DNA of 64,000 nucleotides from JAWLAT01 sp041395325 (GCA_041395325.1 JAWLAT010000013.1:1-64000), one strand, 5' to 3'; shown: positions 1 through 9,924, numbered from the stretch's first letter. The notes: generated by a model not told the origin, from the letters alone. Program-made: numbers and translations.

Positions 1-1
1 C

Positions 2-943
2 ACGATGGCCCTGCAGATTGCGCTGGAGGCGCTGCGAATCGGGCTCGGTGACGAAGTGATCGTGCCGGCCTACACCTTCGTCGGCCCGGTCAACGCGATC
101 CTCGCCGCGGGCGCCGCGCCGGTGCTCGTCGATGTCGATCCGAAGACGCTGAACATCGATCCGGCCTCAGTGGCGGACGCGATCGGTCCGCGCACTCGCG
201 CCATCATGCCGGTGCATCTGTTCGGTCGCCCCGCCGCGATGCAGCCGCTGCGGGCCCTGGCCAGCGCTCATGAACTGAGGTTGATCGAGGATGCCTGCGA
301 AGCGGCCGGCGCAGCCGACGCGCAGGGGCCGGTCGGTCAGCACGGCGACTTTGCCTGTTTCGCCTTTTATCCGAACAAGTCGGTCGCGGCCGGCGAGGGC
401 GGCATGCTGGTCACCGACGATGCCGAGCTGGCACTTCGCGCGCGGCAGCTGCGCAATCAGGGCCTGGACCCGCTCAGCGGCAAGGCCATCGACGATCACC
501 CGGGTCACAGTGCGCGGCTATCCGAATGGCATGCGGCGATCGGCCGGGTTCAGCTGCAACGGCTGGCGCGCATCCTGGCGCAGCGCGCCAGCGTGGCCGA
601 CCTGTACCGCGCGCGGCTGGCGGAAGATCCGCGTTTCGAACTGCCGGCCCTGGCCGGGCCCGGCGAGCGCCTGTCCTGGTTCACCTGGCCGCTGCGCCTG
701 GCGCCCGAACTGGCCCACCGCCGCGACGCGCTGATTCAGGCTTTGCGCGCCGCCGGTATCGGCTGCAACACCTATTTCACGCCGGTCCATCAGCTGCCCT
801 ATCACCGTGGTCGCCATCGCCAGGTCGCCTTGCCAGTCAGCGACGACATCGGCCGGCGCTGTCTGGCCGTTCCCTTGCATGGGCAGATGGGGGCAGCGGA
901 GGTGGATCGGGTGTGTGAGGCGCTGGATCGATTGTTGCCGTAG
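2..943 (+). CDS. DegT/DnrJ/EryC1/StrS family aminotransferase (5' partial)
   Basis: PLP-dependent sugar aminotransferase of the DegT/StrS family, which typically transfers an amino group to a keto-sugar nucleotide during O-antigen or glycan synthesis in the cytosol. The gene enters from the left edge: the frame is open at base 2, and the reading T-M-A-L-Q corresponds to the family's conserved SGTxAL segment, so the ATG at 5 is not the true start and some 40-60 residues are missing. The Schiff-base lysine is at codon 377-379 in FYPNKSVAAGEGG. Also visible are the VPAYTFVGPVNAI segment, the LIEDACEAAGA segment with its PLP-pyridine Asp, and the C-terminal PVHQLPYH motif. It converges on the minus-strand operon that ends at 958. 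Its substrate cannot be inferred because the upstream neighbours lie outside the window. Confidence 0.9.
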   Translation, partial: TMALQIALEALRIGLGDEVIVPAYTFVGPVNAILAAGAAPVLVDVDPKTLNIDPASVADAIGPRTRAIMPVHLFGRPAAMQPLRALASAHELRLIEDACEAAGAADAQGPVGQHGDFACFAFYPNKSVAAGEGGMLVTDDAELALRARQLRNQGLDPLSGKAIDDHPGHSARLSEWHAAIGRVQLQRLARILAQRASVADLYRARLAEDPRFELPALAGPGERLSWFTWPLRLAPELAHRRDALIQALRAAGIGCNTYFTPVHQLPYHRGRHRQVALPVSDDIGRRCLAVPLHGQMGAAEVDRVCEALDRLLP

Positions 944-957
944 ATCGCTTTGAGTGC

Positions 958-2832
958 TCAGGGCTGGACGATCTCGATCTCCCGATCCACCCCCTCCAGT
1001 TCGATCGGCTGCACCGTTCCGTCGGGCCAGCGCACTGCCAGCCGGTTGACCGCGTATTGCTCACCCAGGCCGAAGTGCAGGCGAGACGGCGTCTGCGATA
1101 GATAGCTGCGGTTGCGACTGACGCTGCGATGCTGCATGCCAGCTGGGGTTTCCAGGGTGACTCGGGCGCCCAGCGCCTCGGTGTTCGGCGCACGGCCGCG
1201 CAGGCGGATCGAGAGCCAGTGGTGAGCGCTGCGCTGGTCGTTGCGCAGCAGCATCGGTGCGCCGTTGACCTGAGTCAGGAGCAGATCAAGATCACCGTCG
1301 CCATCAAAGTCCGAAGCGGCCAGGCCACGGCCGACGATCGGCTTGGCCAGATCCCCCACCTGGGTGGCCGGCAGGGCGACAAAGGGGCTGCCGCAGTCGG
1401 GGCCGCATTGCCAGAAGAGCTGCGCCGGCTGGGCGTAGTGCTGACTTTGCTGCACGCGCTCGATCTCGTTCTCGACGTGCCCATTGGCCTGCACCAGGTC
1501 CAGACGGCCGTCCAGATCGGCATCCAGAAACTGCACGCCGAAGCTCAGTGCCAGCCTTGAAGGTGCACCGATGCCGGCGACGATCGCCTCGTCGGCGAAC
1601 TGTGCGCCGTCCGGATGGCCGACGTAGAAGGAGCTCATCTCGTTGGCGAAATTGCCGATGGCGATGGCGCGGCTGCCGTCGTCGAAAACCTCACCCAGAT
1701 CGATGCCCATGGCGCCGGTGGCCATGCCATTGCGGTCGTAACCCAAACCCCAGTCCTCACCGACCTCCTCGAAGCCCTGGCCATCGAGATTGCGGAAGAC
1801 GAAGTTGCGCACCGTGTCGTTGGCGACCATGACATCGGTCCAGCCGTCGCCATCCAGATCCTCGGTCAGCAGCGCCAGTCCCTTGCCGATGGGCAACCCG
1901 GTCTGCGCGTGCGCCACGCGGATGCCGGCCGACTCGCTGATGTCGGCAAAGCGCCCATCGCCCAGATTGCGATAGAGGTAGCTGTCGGTGCCGGGGAAAT
2001 TGGCCGGCGGGCCGTAGGCGCGACCGATGCCGTCGAGCCGGTAGTCGACCTCGAAGTCGCGCTCGCGGCTCCAGTCGACGTAGTTGACCACCCACAGTTC
2101 CGGCAGACCGTCGCCGTCCATGTCGAAAAAGCCGGCACTGCTGCTCCAGCGCAGCGCCTCGCCGGCGACACCAGCGCTGTCGGTGATATCGAGGAAGCGA
2201 CCGTTGTCGTTGCGAAACAGATGGTTGGCACCGACGGCGGCCAGAAACACATCGAGGTCGCCATCACCGTCGATGTCCGCCACGGCCACGCCCGTGCCGT
2301 AGGCGCGCACGCCATCCAGACCTGCCGCCGCGGTGCCATCCGCGAACCGGCCGTCGCCCAGATTGCGATACAGACGCAGTGCGCCGGGCCAGCGGGCGTA
2401 GTCGTCGGCCGTCGGCCACGGCCCGGAATCCACCAGCAGCAGATCGTCGCGGCCATCGCCGTCGGCGTCGAACCAGGCGACGCCGCTGCCCATGGTTTCC
2501 GGCAGCAGGCGCTCGCCAGTCGCGCCATTGTGATGGACGAAGTCGATGCCGGCCTGGCTGGTGACATCGGCAAATGACAGCTGCGGGCCGCTCGGCTCGG
2601 CGGCGTCGCTCCGCAGCGACTCCAGCGCGGCGCGGCCTTCGTCGGTGATCACCACCGGCTTGGATCGGAGTGCGTGGCGCAGACCCAAGCCACCGGCCAC
2701 CAGCAGCACGATCGCCACCAGCAGCACCATGGACCAGCGGAAGGCACGACCGATGATGCGGTCATCGCCGTCGCCGATCTCCTCATCGAAGTTCGGATCG
2801 TGATCCGGATCGGGAATCTGGGCCGAGCTCAT
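958..2832 (-). CDS. Membrane-anchored FG-GAP/VCBS repeat protein with ASPIC/UnbV domain (CRTAC1-like)
   Basis: The 624-residue protein has one transmembrane helix near residues 33-53, after an acidic N-terminus, so the rest is probably periplasmic. Residues about 85-490 carry repeated calcium-binding-type loops such as FDADGDGRDDLLLVD, DIDGDGDLDVFLA and DFDGDGDLDLLLT, as in an FG-GAP/VCBS beta-propeller. The last 80 residues (HWLSIRLRG to the end, with LAVRWPDGT) match the ASPIC/UnbV domain that closes CRTAC1-type proteins. The ATG overlaps the stop of the upstream cytochrome gene by 4 bases (ATGA), indicating translational coupling. It is the last gene of the operon. The molecular role is unknown; such propellers usually mediate protein or glycan contacts. 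It shares both domain types with the lipoprotein encoded at 5627-8905. Confidence 0.88.
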   Translation of the reverse strand: MSSAQIPDPDHDPNFDEEIGDGDDRIIGRAFRWSMVLLVAIVLLVAGGLGLRHALRSKPVVITDEGRAALESLRSDAAEPSGPQLSFADVTSQAGIDFVHHNGATGERLLPETMGSGVAWFDADGDGRDDLLLVDSGPWPTADDYARWPGALRLYRNLGDGRFADGTAAAGLDGVRAYGTGVAVADIDGDGDLDVFLAAVGANHLFRNDNGRFLDITDSAGVAGEALRWSSSAGFFDMDGDGLPELWVVNYVDWSRERDFEVDYRLDGIGRAYGPPANFPGTDSYLYRNLGDGRFADISESAGIRVAHAQTGLPIGKGLALLTEDLDGDGWTDVMVANDTVRNFVFRNLDGQGFEEVGEDWGLGYDRNGMATGAMGIDLGEVFDDGSRAIAIGNFANEMSSFYVGHPDGAQFADEAIVAGIGAPSRLALSFGVQFLDADLDGRLDLVQANGHVENEIERVQQSQHYAQPAQLFWQCGPDCGSPFVALPATQVGDLAKPIVGRGLAASDFDGDGDLDLLLTQVNGAPMLLRNDQRSAHHWLSIRLRGRAPNTEALGARVTLETPAGMQHRSVSRNRSYLSQTPSRLHFGLGEQYAVNRLAVRWPDGTVQPIELEGVDREIEIVQP

Positions 2833-5627
2833 GGGTTGTTCGCGCTGTAGCGGATGGGGGTCGGTGCGGCCGGATGGCGGTCACGGTCGCTTCGCTGCAG
2901 ATCGTAGATGGCGACCGGGTCGGCCGCGGCTCGGGCAGCGGGATAGCGCTGGCGCGCGGCGGCGATGGCCCGGTCACGCGCATTCTCGTCGACTCGATAA
3001 CGGGTGTGTTCCGCTGCGTGGCCTTCGGCCGCCGCCTCATCGCCCAGCTCTCGATACAGCAACGACAGGTTGTAGTGCGCCACCGCATTCTCCGGATCTT
3101 CGACCAACGCGGCTTCGAACCAGCGTTTGGCCTGCGCCAACGCGGCCGTGCGCTGGTCGCTGCGGGCTTCGCCACGCTGGCCCTTGGCCACTTCCATCCA
3201 GGTCTGGCCCAGTTCGTTGAGCAGGCGATAGTCACGCGAAAAATCGAAGCCGCGCTCGCGAGCCTCGGCGAACCGGGTTTCGGCCAGGCTCTCGAAAGCC
3301 TCGATCGCCTCGACCAGCTGACCCTGTTGTTTCAACAACAAGCCACCAAACCAAGTGCGGCTCCACGGCACCGCCGGGGTTTCGCCCTCGGCCGCCCGCT
3401 GCAGTGCGGCCGCCGCGTCGTCCAGTCGGCCTTCCTCCAGATAGACCCGCGCCAGGTTCATCGGGCCGTCGCCGCGACCCAGCCCTTCCACCACCTTGAA
3501 GGCCTCTTCGGCCTGCCGCAGTTGCCGCCGGGCCGGCTTGCGCAGCGCGCCGATGCCATAGTCGTTCCAGCGCTGCCAGGTCGGGATCTTGTCGTAGGGG
3601 ACCGAATCCGAGGGTGAGCTCGCGCCGACCAACAGCGCTAGCTCGTCTTCCGCCAGCAGGCTGATCGGCAAGCTGTTGCCCGCGAAATCGGCACCTTGCA
3701 CATAGCGCATCATCTGGGTGTCGAACTTGCGGTAGTGCACCCGGGCACGCAGCTTCAGCTCGCCGGAGACACCTTCCGGCAGCTGCAGTCGATAGTGCAG
3801 CAGATCGGCCGCACCCGGCGGGATCTGATGGTTGTAGAGCGGGACGAAGATGTCCTCCGGATTGCGTCGATCGATCCGGTGCCCGTCGCGATCGAGCACG
3901 AAGGCGTTGATGAAGTGCGACCAGGGATCGACCTCGCCGCTGACCGGATCGATGCGGCCGCTGTGGCCGATCAGCTCGCCGTTCAGGCGCGCCTCCAGCT
4001 CCACCCAGACCTCATTGGAGTCGCCGGTGCCTTCGGTGAACAGATGCCCCATCGCCACCGTCCGCACCACCGTTTCCAGCAGATAGGTTTCACCCGGTTT
4101 CAGCACCGGCAGCAGCGGCCGCAGCGGGCCGACCAGCGGGCCATCCACCCGACCGTCCTCGCGCAGCGCCATCAGGTCGACGCGCAGCGCCTTGTCGAGC
4201 ATCGCCTGGTGCGCCGCACCGACCTCATCGGGCATGCCCAGCAGTGCCGGAATGCCAGTGTTGGCGGCGGGGAACAGATGGTCGTGCACGCTCAGCTTGC
4301 CACTGCCGTCGAAGTCGCGCGCGGCGAAATCGGCGTCTTCACGCAGTGGCATGTGGCAGCCATTGCAGTTGGGCTGGGCCTTGGGCGGGTAATAGAAGCT
4401 GGTCACGCCGTGGCCGGAGACGCCGCTGAGCAGGAAGCTGTCGTAGTGGTTCTGCCCCCGCAGCCATTTGTAGTCGTTCAGCGCTTCGGGCAGATGCACC
4501 TTGTGGCAGGTGCCACAGAACTCGGCCTGCTGGTGCAGCGGCTTGAGGAAAGTCCGCTTGTGGAAATCCGGATTGGCCTTGATCAGCTGCCTCGAGACCC
4601 ATTGCAACGAGTCCCGCTCGCTGAAGGCGAAGGGATAGTGGATCGGTTCTTCGATGGTGAAGTCTCCATTGCCGCGCACGCTGTTGACGTGGGTGATGGC
4701 GTGGCAGCTGGTGCAGGTGATGCCAGCCTTGGCGGTGGGGTGGTGCTCGTCGTCGAAGTTGGGATCATCAAAGGCCCCGCTGAGCAGCGGTACCAGGTCA
4801 TGGCAGCCGGCGCAGAAGCGGGCACCGCGCACATCACCATCGCGTTCCAGCATCGCCTGGCGGCTGTTGCGCACGGCGAACAGGTAAACCGGATTGTTGA
4901 AGGAGGCGAAGCGGTGGACGCTGTGCTGCCAGCGTTCATGCGCATCGGCATGGCAGCTGGCGCAATAGTCGTCGCGCATCAGCACCTCGCCGGGGATCGG
5001 ATTGCCGGTGGCCGAGCGCACCAGCGCCGGGGTGAAGTCGGCCGTGCCATCGCGGCCGGGCTGTCCCCAATCCCGTGGATCCTGCAGTTGCAGCACGACC
5101 AGCGGCGCAATCAGCAGCAACCCCGAGGCCGCTACGGCCAGTCCCGCGCGCCAACGGATGCGCGGCCCAGCCAGCCGATGCAGCAGGAACAGCCACAGGC
5201 AAACCAGCGGCGCGGCGATGTGGGCCCAGTACAGCGCTTCGCGCACCGCCGGATGATTCAGCTCGAAACCTTCGAAGCGCACCAGCAGCAGACCGGTGAG
5301 CAGCAGCAGGGCGACGGCCACGAACAAACCCAGACCGGCATAGACCGCCCGCCGATTGGGGCGGGTCCAGGTGTTGCGCGTATGCAGGCCGATGAACACC
5401 AGCGCCGGCACCACCAGCAGCAAGCCGGCCAGCAGATGGAACAGGAACATCAGCTGGTAGGCGTAGTCCTGGTAGGTGCGGCCGCTTTGCCATTCCAGCA
5501 GCGTGACCACGCCCAGATAGACCGAGTTGACCGCCAGCAGCGCAAACAGCACCAGCACCGCGTGCAGCAACCAGCGCAGTCGGGGGCCCACCGCCTTGCG
5601 GGCCCTCCGTCGTGGCACAGCGCTCAT
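2829..5627 (-). CDS. Membrane-bound pentaheme c-type cytochrome with C-terminal TPR region
   Basis: The 932-residue protein starts with five hydrophobic helices (about 18-45, 55-82, 94-116, 131-151, 160-181). Two of them carry paired histidines (H64/H82 and H136/H150; the second pair has 13 residues between), which might bind b-type heme; that is inference. The following periplasmic part has five CXXCH heme-c sites at 222, 272, 305, 371 and 421 (CASCH, CAGCH, CTSCH, CGTCH, CNGCH), with extra histidines typical of cytochrome c554-like multiheme proteins. Residues about 690-880 form TPR-like helical repeats (for example AVAHYNLSLLYRELGDEAAA). The start ATG overlaps the upstream stop as TGATG, and the stop overlaps the next start as ATGA. 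It is probably an electron-transfer component partnered by the two ASPIC proteins. The electron donor and acceptor are unknown. Confidence 0.88.
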   Translation of the reverse strand: MSAVPRRRARKAVGPRLRWLLHAVLVLFALLAVNSVYLGVVTLLEWQSGRTYQDYAYQLMFLFHLLAGLLLVVPALVFIGLHTRNTWTRPNRRAVYAGLGLFVAVALLLLTGLLLVRFEGFELNHPAVREALYWAHIAAPLVCLWLFLLHRLAGPRIRWRAGLAVAASGLLLIAPLVVLQLQDPRDWGQPGRDGTADFTPALVRSATGNPIPGEVLMRDDYCASCHADAHERWQHSVHRFASFNNPVYLFAVRNSRQAMLERDGDVRGARFCAGCHDLVPLLSGAFDDPNFDDEHHPTAKAGITCTSCHAITHVNSVRGNGDFTIEEPIHYPFAFSERDSLQWVSRQLIKANPDFHKRTFLKPLHQQAEFCGTCHKVHLPEALNDYKWLRGQNHYDSFLLSGVSGHGVTSFYYPPKAQPNCNGCHMPLREDADFAARDFDGSGKLSVHDHLFPAANTGIPALLGMPDEVGAAHQAMLDKALRVDLMALREDGRVDGPLVGPLRPLLPVLKPGETYLLETVVRTVAMGHLFTEGTGDSNEVWVELEARLNGELIGHSGRIDPVSGEVDPWSHFINAFVLDRDGHRIDRRNPEDIFVPLYNHQIPPGAADLLHYRLQLPEGVSGELKLRARVHYRKFDTQMMRYVQGADFAGNSLPISLLAEDELALLVGASSPSDSVPYDKIPTWQRWNDYGIGALRKPARRQLRQAEEAFKVVEGLGRGDGPMNLARVYLEEGRLDDAAAALQRAAEGETPAVPWSRTWFGGLLLKQQGQLVEAIEAFESLAETRFAEARERGFDFSRDYRLLNELGQTWMEVAKGQRGEARSDQRTAALAQAKRWFEAALVEDPENAVAHYNLSLLYRELGDEAAAEGHAAEHTRYRVDENARDRAIAAARQRYPAARAAADPVAIYDLQRSDRDRHPAAPTPIRYSANNP

Positions 5628-8600
5628 CAGCGTCCCCCCTGGAAGCGTGTATTGAACTGGCCGTTCAGCGACTCACCGCGGTTGCGCTGATCCGCGGCCA
5701 GGCCTGGCGTGCGCGGCAGCGGCGCCAGGGTATCTCCGTCTCTGGTGTACAAGTCCATGTCCTTGGCATAGCCGCGTGCCTCCAGCACCAGCACCCGGGT
5801 GTAGCCCTCCGGTGGTGGAGGGGGCGCCGAGAAGCTCAGATCCAGTGCATCGCCGGGGCCGACGATGGCAAAGCCGTCATCGACGGCCGCCAACAAGGGC
5901 TCGACCGGTCCGAAGTCGGTGTACTGCCCGAGCGGATAGCGGGTGTCCCAGAACGGCGAACGGTCGTTGAAATCGTAGTCGGGCCGCTTGCCGGCATGGC
6001 TGCTGCGGCGTGGATAGCCGATTCGTTCCAATCGCGCCTGGTCCGGCGCGATGACCTGGTGCCGCAACTGCGGCGGTGGTGCTTCGCGGCGAACCACATC
6101 CAGTCGGTCCAGATAGACCTCCAGATTGCCGCGCAGGCGCAGGGCTTCGGTTGACCCCAGGCCGGCCGGCAGCGGCAATGCGAACTCGCGCGGCATGCCG
6201 GCCGGGTAACCGAACTGCCGATAGAGCTCCCGCCAGCCCCCGTTCCCCTCGGCGACATCGAGGCTGTAGCTCTCGTAGCTGGCGCCCGCCTGCCAGGCCG
6301 AGAACAGCGTCTGTGAATACGGGTACTCGACCCAGCCATGGCCCACCAGCACGTATTCGCCCGCGGCCTCCATCGGCGTGGCCAACTGAATGCGCAGCTG
6401 CTGCGGTTGCGCCAACCGACCGAGGAATCGCCGATCGCGCGGTCCGGGATCCAGCGCAACGAAATCCGCCATGTGCAGCGCTGGCAGTTGTTCGCCTTGC
6501 GCGGCATCGAGGACCGAACGCAGGCCGGGTGACTGTGAGGGTCGGTAGTAGATCGGTGCGCCGGTGGGTGCCGGTCCGCCACCGGTGTGCATGCGCTCGT
6601 CGAGCGTCATCGCCCAACCCGGCGGCAGGTCGTAGACGTGCAGTTGCACGCTGTCCAGATAGGCGGCCTCTTCCATCGGTTCGGCAATCTTCAGCCGATA
6701 GACGCCGTCCTGCGACTGAGCCAGGTCGTCGGGCAGACGGAAATACTCCCAGGGCCTGGATTCGGCGTAGACGCCAGGCGCCAGCAGGAAGCCCACACCG
6801 CCCACGCCCAGCAGATCGCTGACGAAGCGAAACTCGGTGCCATCCCAGACAAACAACACCGGGCAACTGGCCAGTTGGCGCTGGTTCTCGCTGATGCGAT
6901 GCACCTCACCGGCGTCCAGCGCCAGCTCGGTCTGCATGACCCCGTCACTCCACTGCAGCTCGAGGAAATCGGCCTGCGCAGCCTGGCCCAGCCCCAGCGC
7001 GATCGGCTGCAGACTCTGTCCTGGCGCGCTGTTGCGGTCGAGCAGCTCGGCCACGGTCCAGTGCGTGCCTCGGCGCAGGCGCAGCTGCGTGCCCAGACCG
7101 GAGGCATTGGAGCGCATGCCTTCGACGTCGGCCTGCTTGCCGCTGGGTGCGACCGCCAGAAAGCGTTGCCGGCCAGGGCCCGGTGGCAGCCGCCACAGTC
7201 CCGACTGCTCGGACTGTTCACCTGCCAGGATCAGCGAGTAGCCCTGCGCCGGCTGTTCCAGCACCGCCAGCGCGGCGGCAGTCGGCCCATCATGACGCCA
7301 GAGCGTCTGCCAGAGGCCTTGCGGGTCGCGACTGAGCGCCGTCAGGCCATCGGCATGCCGCAGCAGCAGGTCGGGCTGACCATCGCCGTCGATGTCCAGG
7401 GACTGCAGATCCAGCGCAGGCCGCAGCGGGTTGGGCGTCGCCAGCGGAGTGAGACTGCCTGCGGGCAGCTGACCGACCCAAGGCTGCCCGGCCTCATCCA
7501 GCAGGATCAGATCCGGCTGGCCCGTCGCCGCCAGATCGACGGCGATCGCTGCGGTCCAACCCGCTTGCCAGGGCGCATCCAGCGTCTGTTCGACATAGGC
7601 CCACAAGCGATCGTTGCGCAGCCACTCAACGTTGCCCGCGCCGCCGATGAACAGCAGATCCAGATCGCGGTCGGCATCGACGTCCGCCACCAGCAGCTGG
7701 CGGGTGCCTCCGGCCGGTCCAGCCAGCAAGGGCGTTTCGCTGCTGAGCGCACGCCAGCTGCCGTCCAGATTGTTGTTGTAGAGCTCGCCCGACATCCCGG
7801 CGCCGCTCAGCCGGTACAGGTCCAGATCGCCGTCGTGGTCGGCATCGAACAGCTGCAGGTCGTGGCAAGGCACTGTAGTGCTCTCGGGCAGCCGATCTGC
7901 GCGTGGTGACCAGTCCGAGTCGGTGCTGATCGTCCACAGCGACAGTCCCTGCTTGCCGCACAGCGCCACATCGAGCACACCATCGTTGTCCAGATCACCG
8001 AAGGCGGCAGTGCGCAGGCCGGCAGGCAAGTCGGTGGGCGCGACCAGACCGGCGTAGCCATCACCTTCGCCCAGCCACAGCTGCAGAACGCCCGCATCGA
8101 TCAGGAGCAGATCCTGCCGACCATCGCCGTCCAGATCGGCGGTCAGCAGGCTGCCGGTGGCTGAGGCAGCCTGGTCGGTGATGAGTACGGCGGGGTCGAA
8201 CAACACCCCGCTGGCCGTGGGTGATGGCGGCTCCGCTGGCGTACCGATGACCTGTGCCGTCGCCTTGGCACCCATCCGGGTGTAGCGGAACTCGGCCAGC
8301 TGCGCACGGGGATTGCCCTGCAGGCGCTGGTAGTCAGCCAGCAATTCGCGCGCGGGTTCGGCCTCGCCGCGACCGCGCAGTGCCAATGCGGCGGCGTAAT
8401 AAGCACTGCCCAGATAGGGGTCCGCCGCCATCGCCTGGCGATACAGGGCCAATGCCTCGTCGGTCCGACCCAGCTGGGCGTAGGCCTGGCCGGCGAAATA
8501 GGCCGCGTGGCCGTCGTGCCTGTCGCGTTCGGCGACGCTCTGCAAATAGGGCAAGGCTTGTTCGACCCGCCCTAGGTAGAGATGGGCCAGGCCGGCGACG

Positions 8601-8905
8601 TACAACGCCGGCAGGTGGTCGGGGTGGGTTTGCAGTAGATCCAGCGCCAGCTTCAAGGCGCGCTCTTCGTCGCCTTCGGTCTGCCGGTTGAGCATCGCGA
8701 TGGCCTCGTTGCTGCGCAGCACGGGCTGATCGGGATAGCGCTGGGCCAGCTCGGTGAAGATCGCGTGCGCTGCCTCGTTGCGATATTGGCCCATCAGACC
8801 GACGGCTTCGTTGTTGCGCGCGATCTCGGCCGGGTCCATCGGCTCAGACTGTGGTTGGCAGCCAAGCAAGGCGAGCAGCAGCAGCGACGCGCCGAAGGCT
8901 CTCAT
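5627..8905 (-). CDS. Large lipoprotein with TPR, FG-GAP propeller and ASPIC/UnbV-like domain
   Basis: I place the start at the ATG at 8905, because MRAFGASLLLLALLGCQPQ is a clear lipoprotein signal (lipobox LLGC, lipidated Cys16) and this ATG overlaps the nitrilase stop as ATGA. The frame is open further upstream but carries unrelated out-of-frame sequence there. The product is 1092 residues. Residues about 20-190 are TPR repeats, about 215-560 FG-GAP/VCBS repeats (DLDGDGRQDLLLID, DVDADRDLDLLFI), about 590-650 an ASPIC/UnbV-like segment, and about 675-1092 a region I do not recognise that begins CPVLFVWDGTEFRFVSD. The protein should sit in the periplasm on a membrane. Its stop overlaps the cytochrome start by one base. 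Combining TPR and ASPIC in one chain suggests a scaffold; this is inference. Confidence 0.85.
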   Translation of the reverse strand: MRAFGASLLLLALLGCQPQSEPMDPAEIARNNEAVGLMGQYRNEAAHAIFTELAQRYPDQPVLRSNEAIAMLNRQTEGDEERALKLALDLLQTHPDHLPALYVAGLAHLYLGRVEQALPYLQSVAERDRHDGHAAYFAGQAYAQLGRTDEALALYRQAMAADPYLGSAYYAAALALRGRGEAEPARELLADYQRLQGNPRAQLAEFRYTRMGAKATAQVIGTPAEPPSPTASGVLFDPAVLITDQAASATGSLLTADLDGDGRQDLLLIDAGVLQLWLGEGDGYAGLVAPTDLPAGLRTAAFGDLDNDGVLDVALCGKQGLSLWTISTDSDWSPRADRLPESTTVPCHDLQLFDADHDGDLDLYRLSGAGMSGELYNNNLDGSWRALSSETPLLAGPAGGTRQLLVADVDADRDLDLLFIGGAGNVEWLRNDRLWAYVEQTLDAPWQAGWTAAIAVDLAATGQPDLILLDEAGQPWVGQLPAGSLTPLATPNPLRPALDLQSLDIDGDGQPDLLLRHADGLTALSRDPQGLWQTLWRHDGPTAAALAVLEQPAQGYSLILAGEQSEQSGLWRLPPGPGRQRFLAVAPSGKQADVEGMRSNASGLGTQLRLRRGTHWTVAELLDRNSAPGQSLQPIALGLGQAAQADFLELQWSDGVMQTELALDAGEVHRISENQRQLASCPVLFVWDGTEFRFVSDLLGVGGVGFLLAPGVYAESRPWEYFRLPDDLAQSQDGVYRLKIAEPMEEAAYLDSVQLHVYDLPPGWAMTLDERMHTGGGPAPTGAPIYYRPSQSPGLRSVLDAAQGEQLPALHMADFVALDPGPRDRRFLGRLAQPQQLRIQLATPMEAAGEYVLVGHGWVEYPYSQTLFSAWQAGASYESYSLDVAEGNGGWRELYRQFGYPAGMPREFALPLPAGLGSTEALRLRGNLEVYLDRLDVVRREAPPPQLRHQVIAPDQARLERIGYPRRSSHAGKRPDYDFNDRSPFWDTRYPLGQYTDFGPVEPLLAAVDDGFAIVGPGDALDLSFSAPPPPPEGYTRVLVLEARGYAKDMDLYTRDGDTLAPLPRTPGLAADQRNRGESLNGQFNTRFQGGR

Positions 8906-9924
8906 GGCAGTTGCGCCTTGGCCGCGCGGATGCGTTCGTTCAGCGACTCGATGCTGATCGGCTGGCCACCCGCTGGACTCAGATAGCCCTGCCGGGCATA
9001 GCCGTGCAGGCTGCTGCGCAGATGCGCGCGGGTGTCGTGACCGGCGCGGCGCTGGCGTTCCTGCCGCAGGCGCTCGATGTCGATCGGCGCCACCACCACC
9101 TTCTCGCCCGGTCCCGGGTCGGCTTGCGCCAGGATGCGGCCGTCGTAATCGACCACCATGCTGCCGCCGGGCCAGCTGAAGGGCGGGTAGTGCGACATTT
9201 GTGCGCCCTGGTTGGCGGCCAGCACGAAAGCCGTGTTCTCCAGTGCCCGGGTCCGGTTGACCAGGGTCCACCAGTTCATTGGTTCGGCCGTGCCCCAGGG
9301 ATCCATATAGGCGGAGACGCGGATCAGCACTTCGGCACCGCGGAAGGCCAGTTCGCGGATGGTCTCGGGGAACAGCCAGTCGTAGCAGATCGCCACGCCG
9401 AGCCGGCCCAGCGGCGTGTCGATGACCGGAAAAGGGTCGTCGGCGTAGTCCGGCACATCGTGCGGACTGCTGTGCACTTCCCAGGGGATCCAGGGATTGA
9501 CCTTGCGATAGCGCGACAGGATGCCGTCCGGGCCGATCAGCAGCGTGGTGTTGAACACATGGCCGGGATAGCGCGGATCACGCTCGAGGAAGGTGCCGGT
9601 CTGAATATGGATGTCCAGCTGCCGCGCCAGACGGCAATAGACCTCGGTGTGTGCATTGGGCAGTTCCACCGCCAACTCGCGTTGCAGGTCCTCGACTGTC
9701 TCAAAGACCGGTACGGCGTGCGCGAACTCGGGAAAAGCGAAGAGCTTGACGTCGAAAAAGGGGCGGTAGCCGACGACGGTCTGCTCGATGATCTCGGCCA
9801 TCCGCCGCGTGCGCTCGGCGATCTCGTCACGATGGCGCGGTGCAGGGAAATCGGTTTGGCAGGCGGCGGCGTAGTACATCGTCGAAAGGCGATCCAGGCA
9901 GCGTCGGCGGCCCGGTTCGGGCAT
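8902..9924 (-). CDS. Carbon-nitrogen hydrolase (nitrilase superfamily)
   Basis: Nitrilase-fold enzymes hydrolyse amides, nitriles or carbamoyl groups with a Glu-Lys-Cys triad. All three are visible, counting from the ATG at 9924: E66 in FAFPEF, K141 in YRKVNPW and C180 in VAICYDWLFPE. The chain is 340 residues, a normal length. No signal peptide is seen, so it is presumably cytosolic. The start is uncertain: the ATG at 9879 (MYYAAACQTDF) begins exactly at the first core strand, and neither start has a convincing Shine-Dalgarno site. The gene lies 27 bases after the histidine kinase and overlaps the lipoprotein start by 4 bases. A cytosolic amidase inside an operon of extracytoplasmic redox proteins is unexpected. 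The substrate is unknown. Confidence 0.88.
   Translation of the reverse strand: MPEPGRRRCLDRLSTMYYAAACQTDFPAPRHRDEIAERTRRMAEIIEQTVVGYRPFFDVKLFAFPEFAHAVPVFETVEDLQRELAVELPNAHTEVYCRLARQLDIHIQTGTFLERDPRYPGHVFNTTLLIGPDGILSRYRKVNPWIPWEVHSSPHDVPDYADDPFPVIDTPLGRLGVAICYDWLFPETIRELAFRGAEVLIRVSAYMDPWGTAEPMNWWTLVNRTRALENTAFVLAANQGAQMSHYPPFSWPGGSMVVDYDGRILAQADPGPGEKVVVAPIDIERLRQERQRRAGHDTRAHLRSSLHGYARQGYLSPAGGQPISIESLNERIRAAKAQLP

Noticed and set aside
3696..5690. Plus-strand open frame of over 600 codons opposite the cytochrome gene
   Set aside because: It is antisense to five CXXCH heme motifs and overlapping operon genes; composition is typical of a shadow frame.
8906..9271. Upstream extension of the lipoprotein frame across the nitrilase gene
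   Set aside because: The extension is out-of-frame nitrilase sequence and would hide the lipoprotein signal that starts at 8905.
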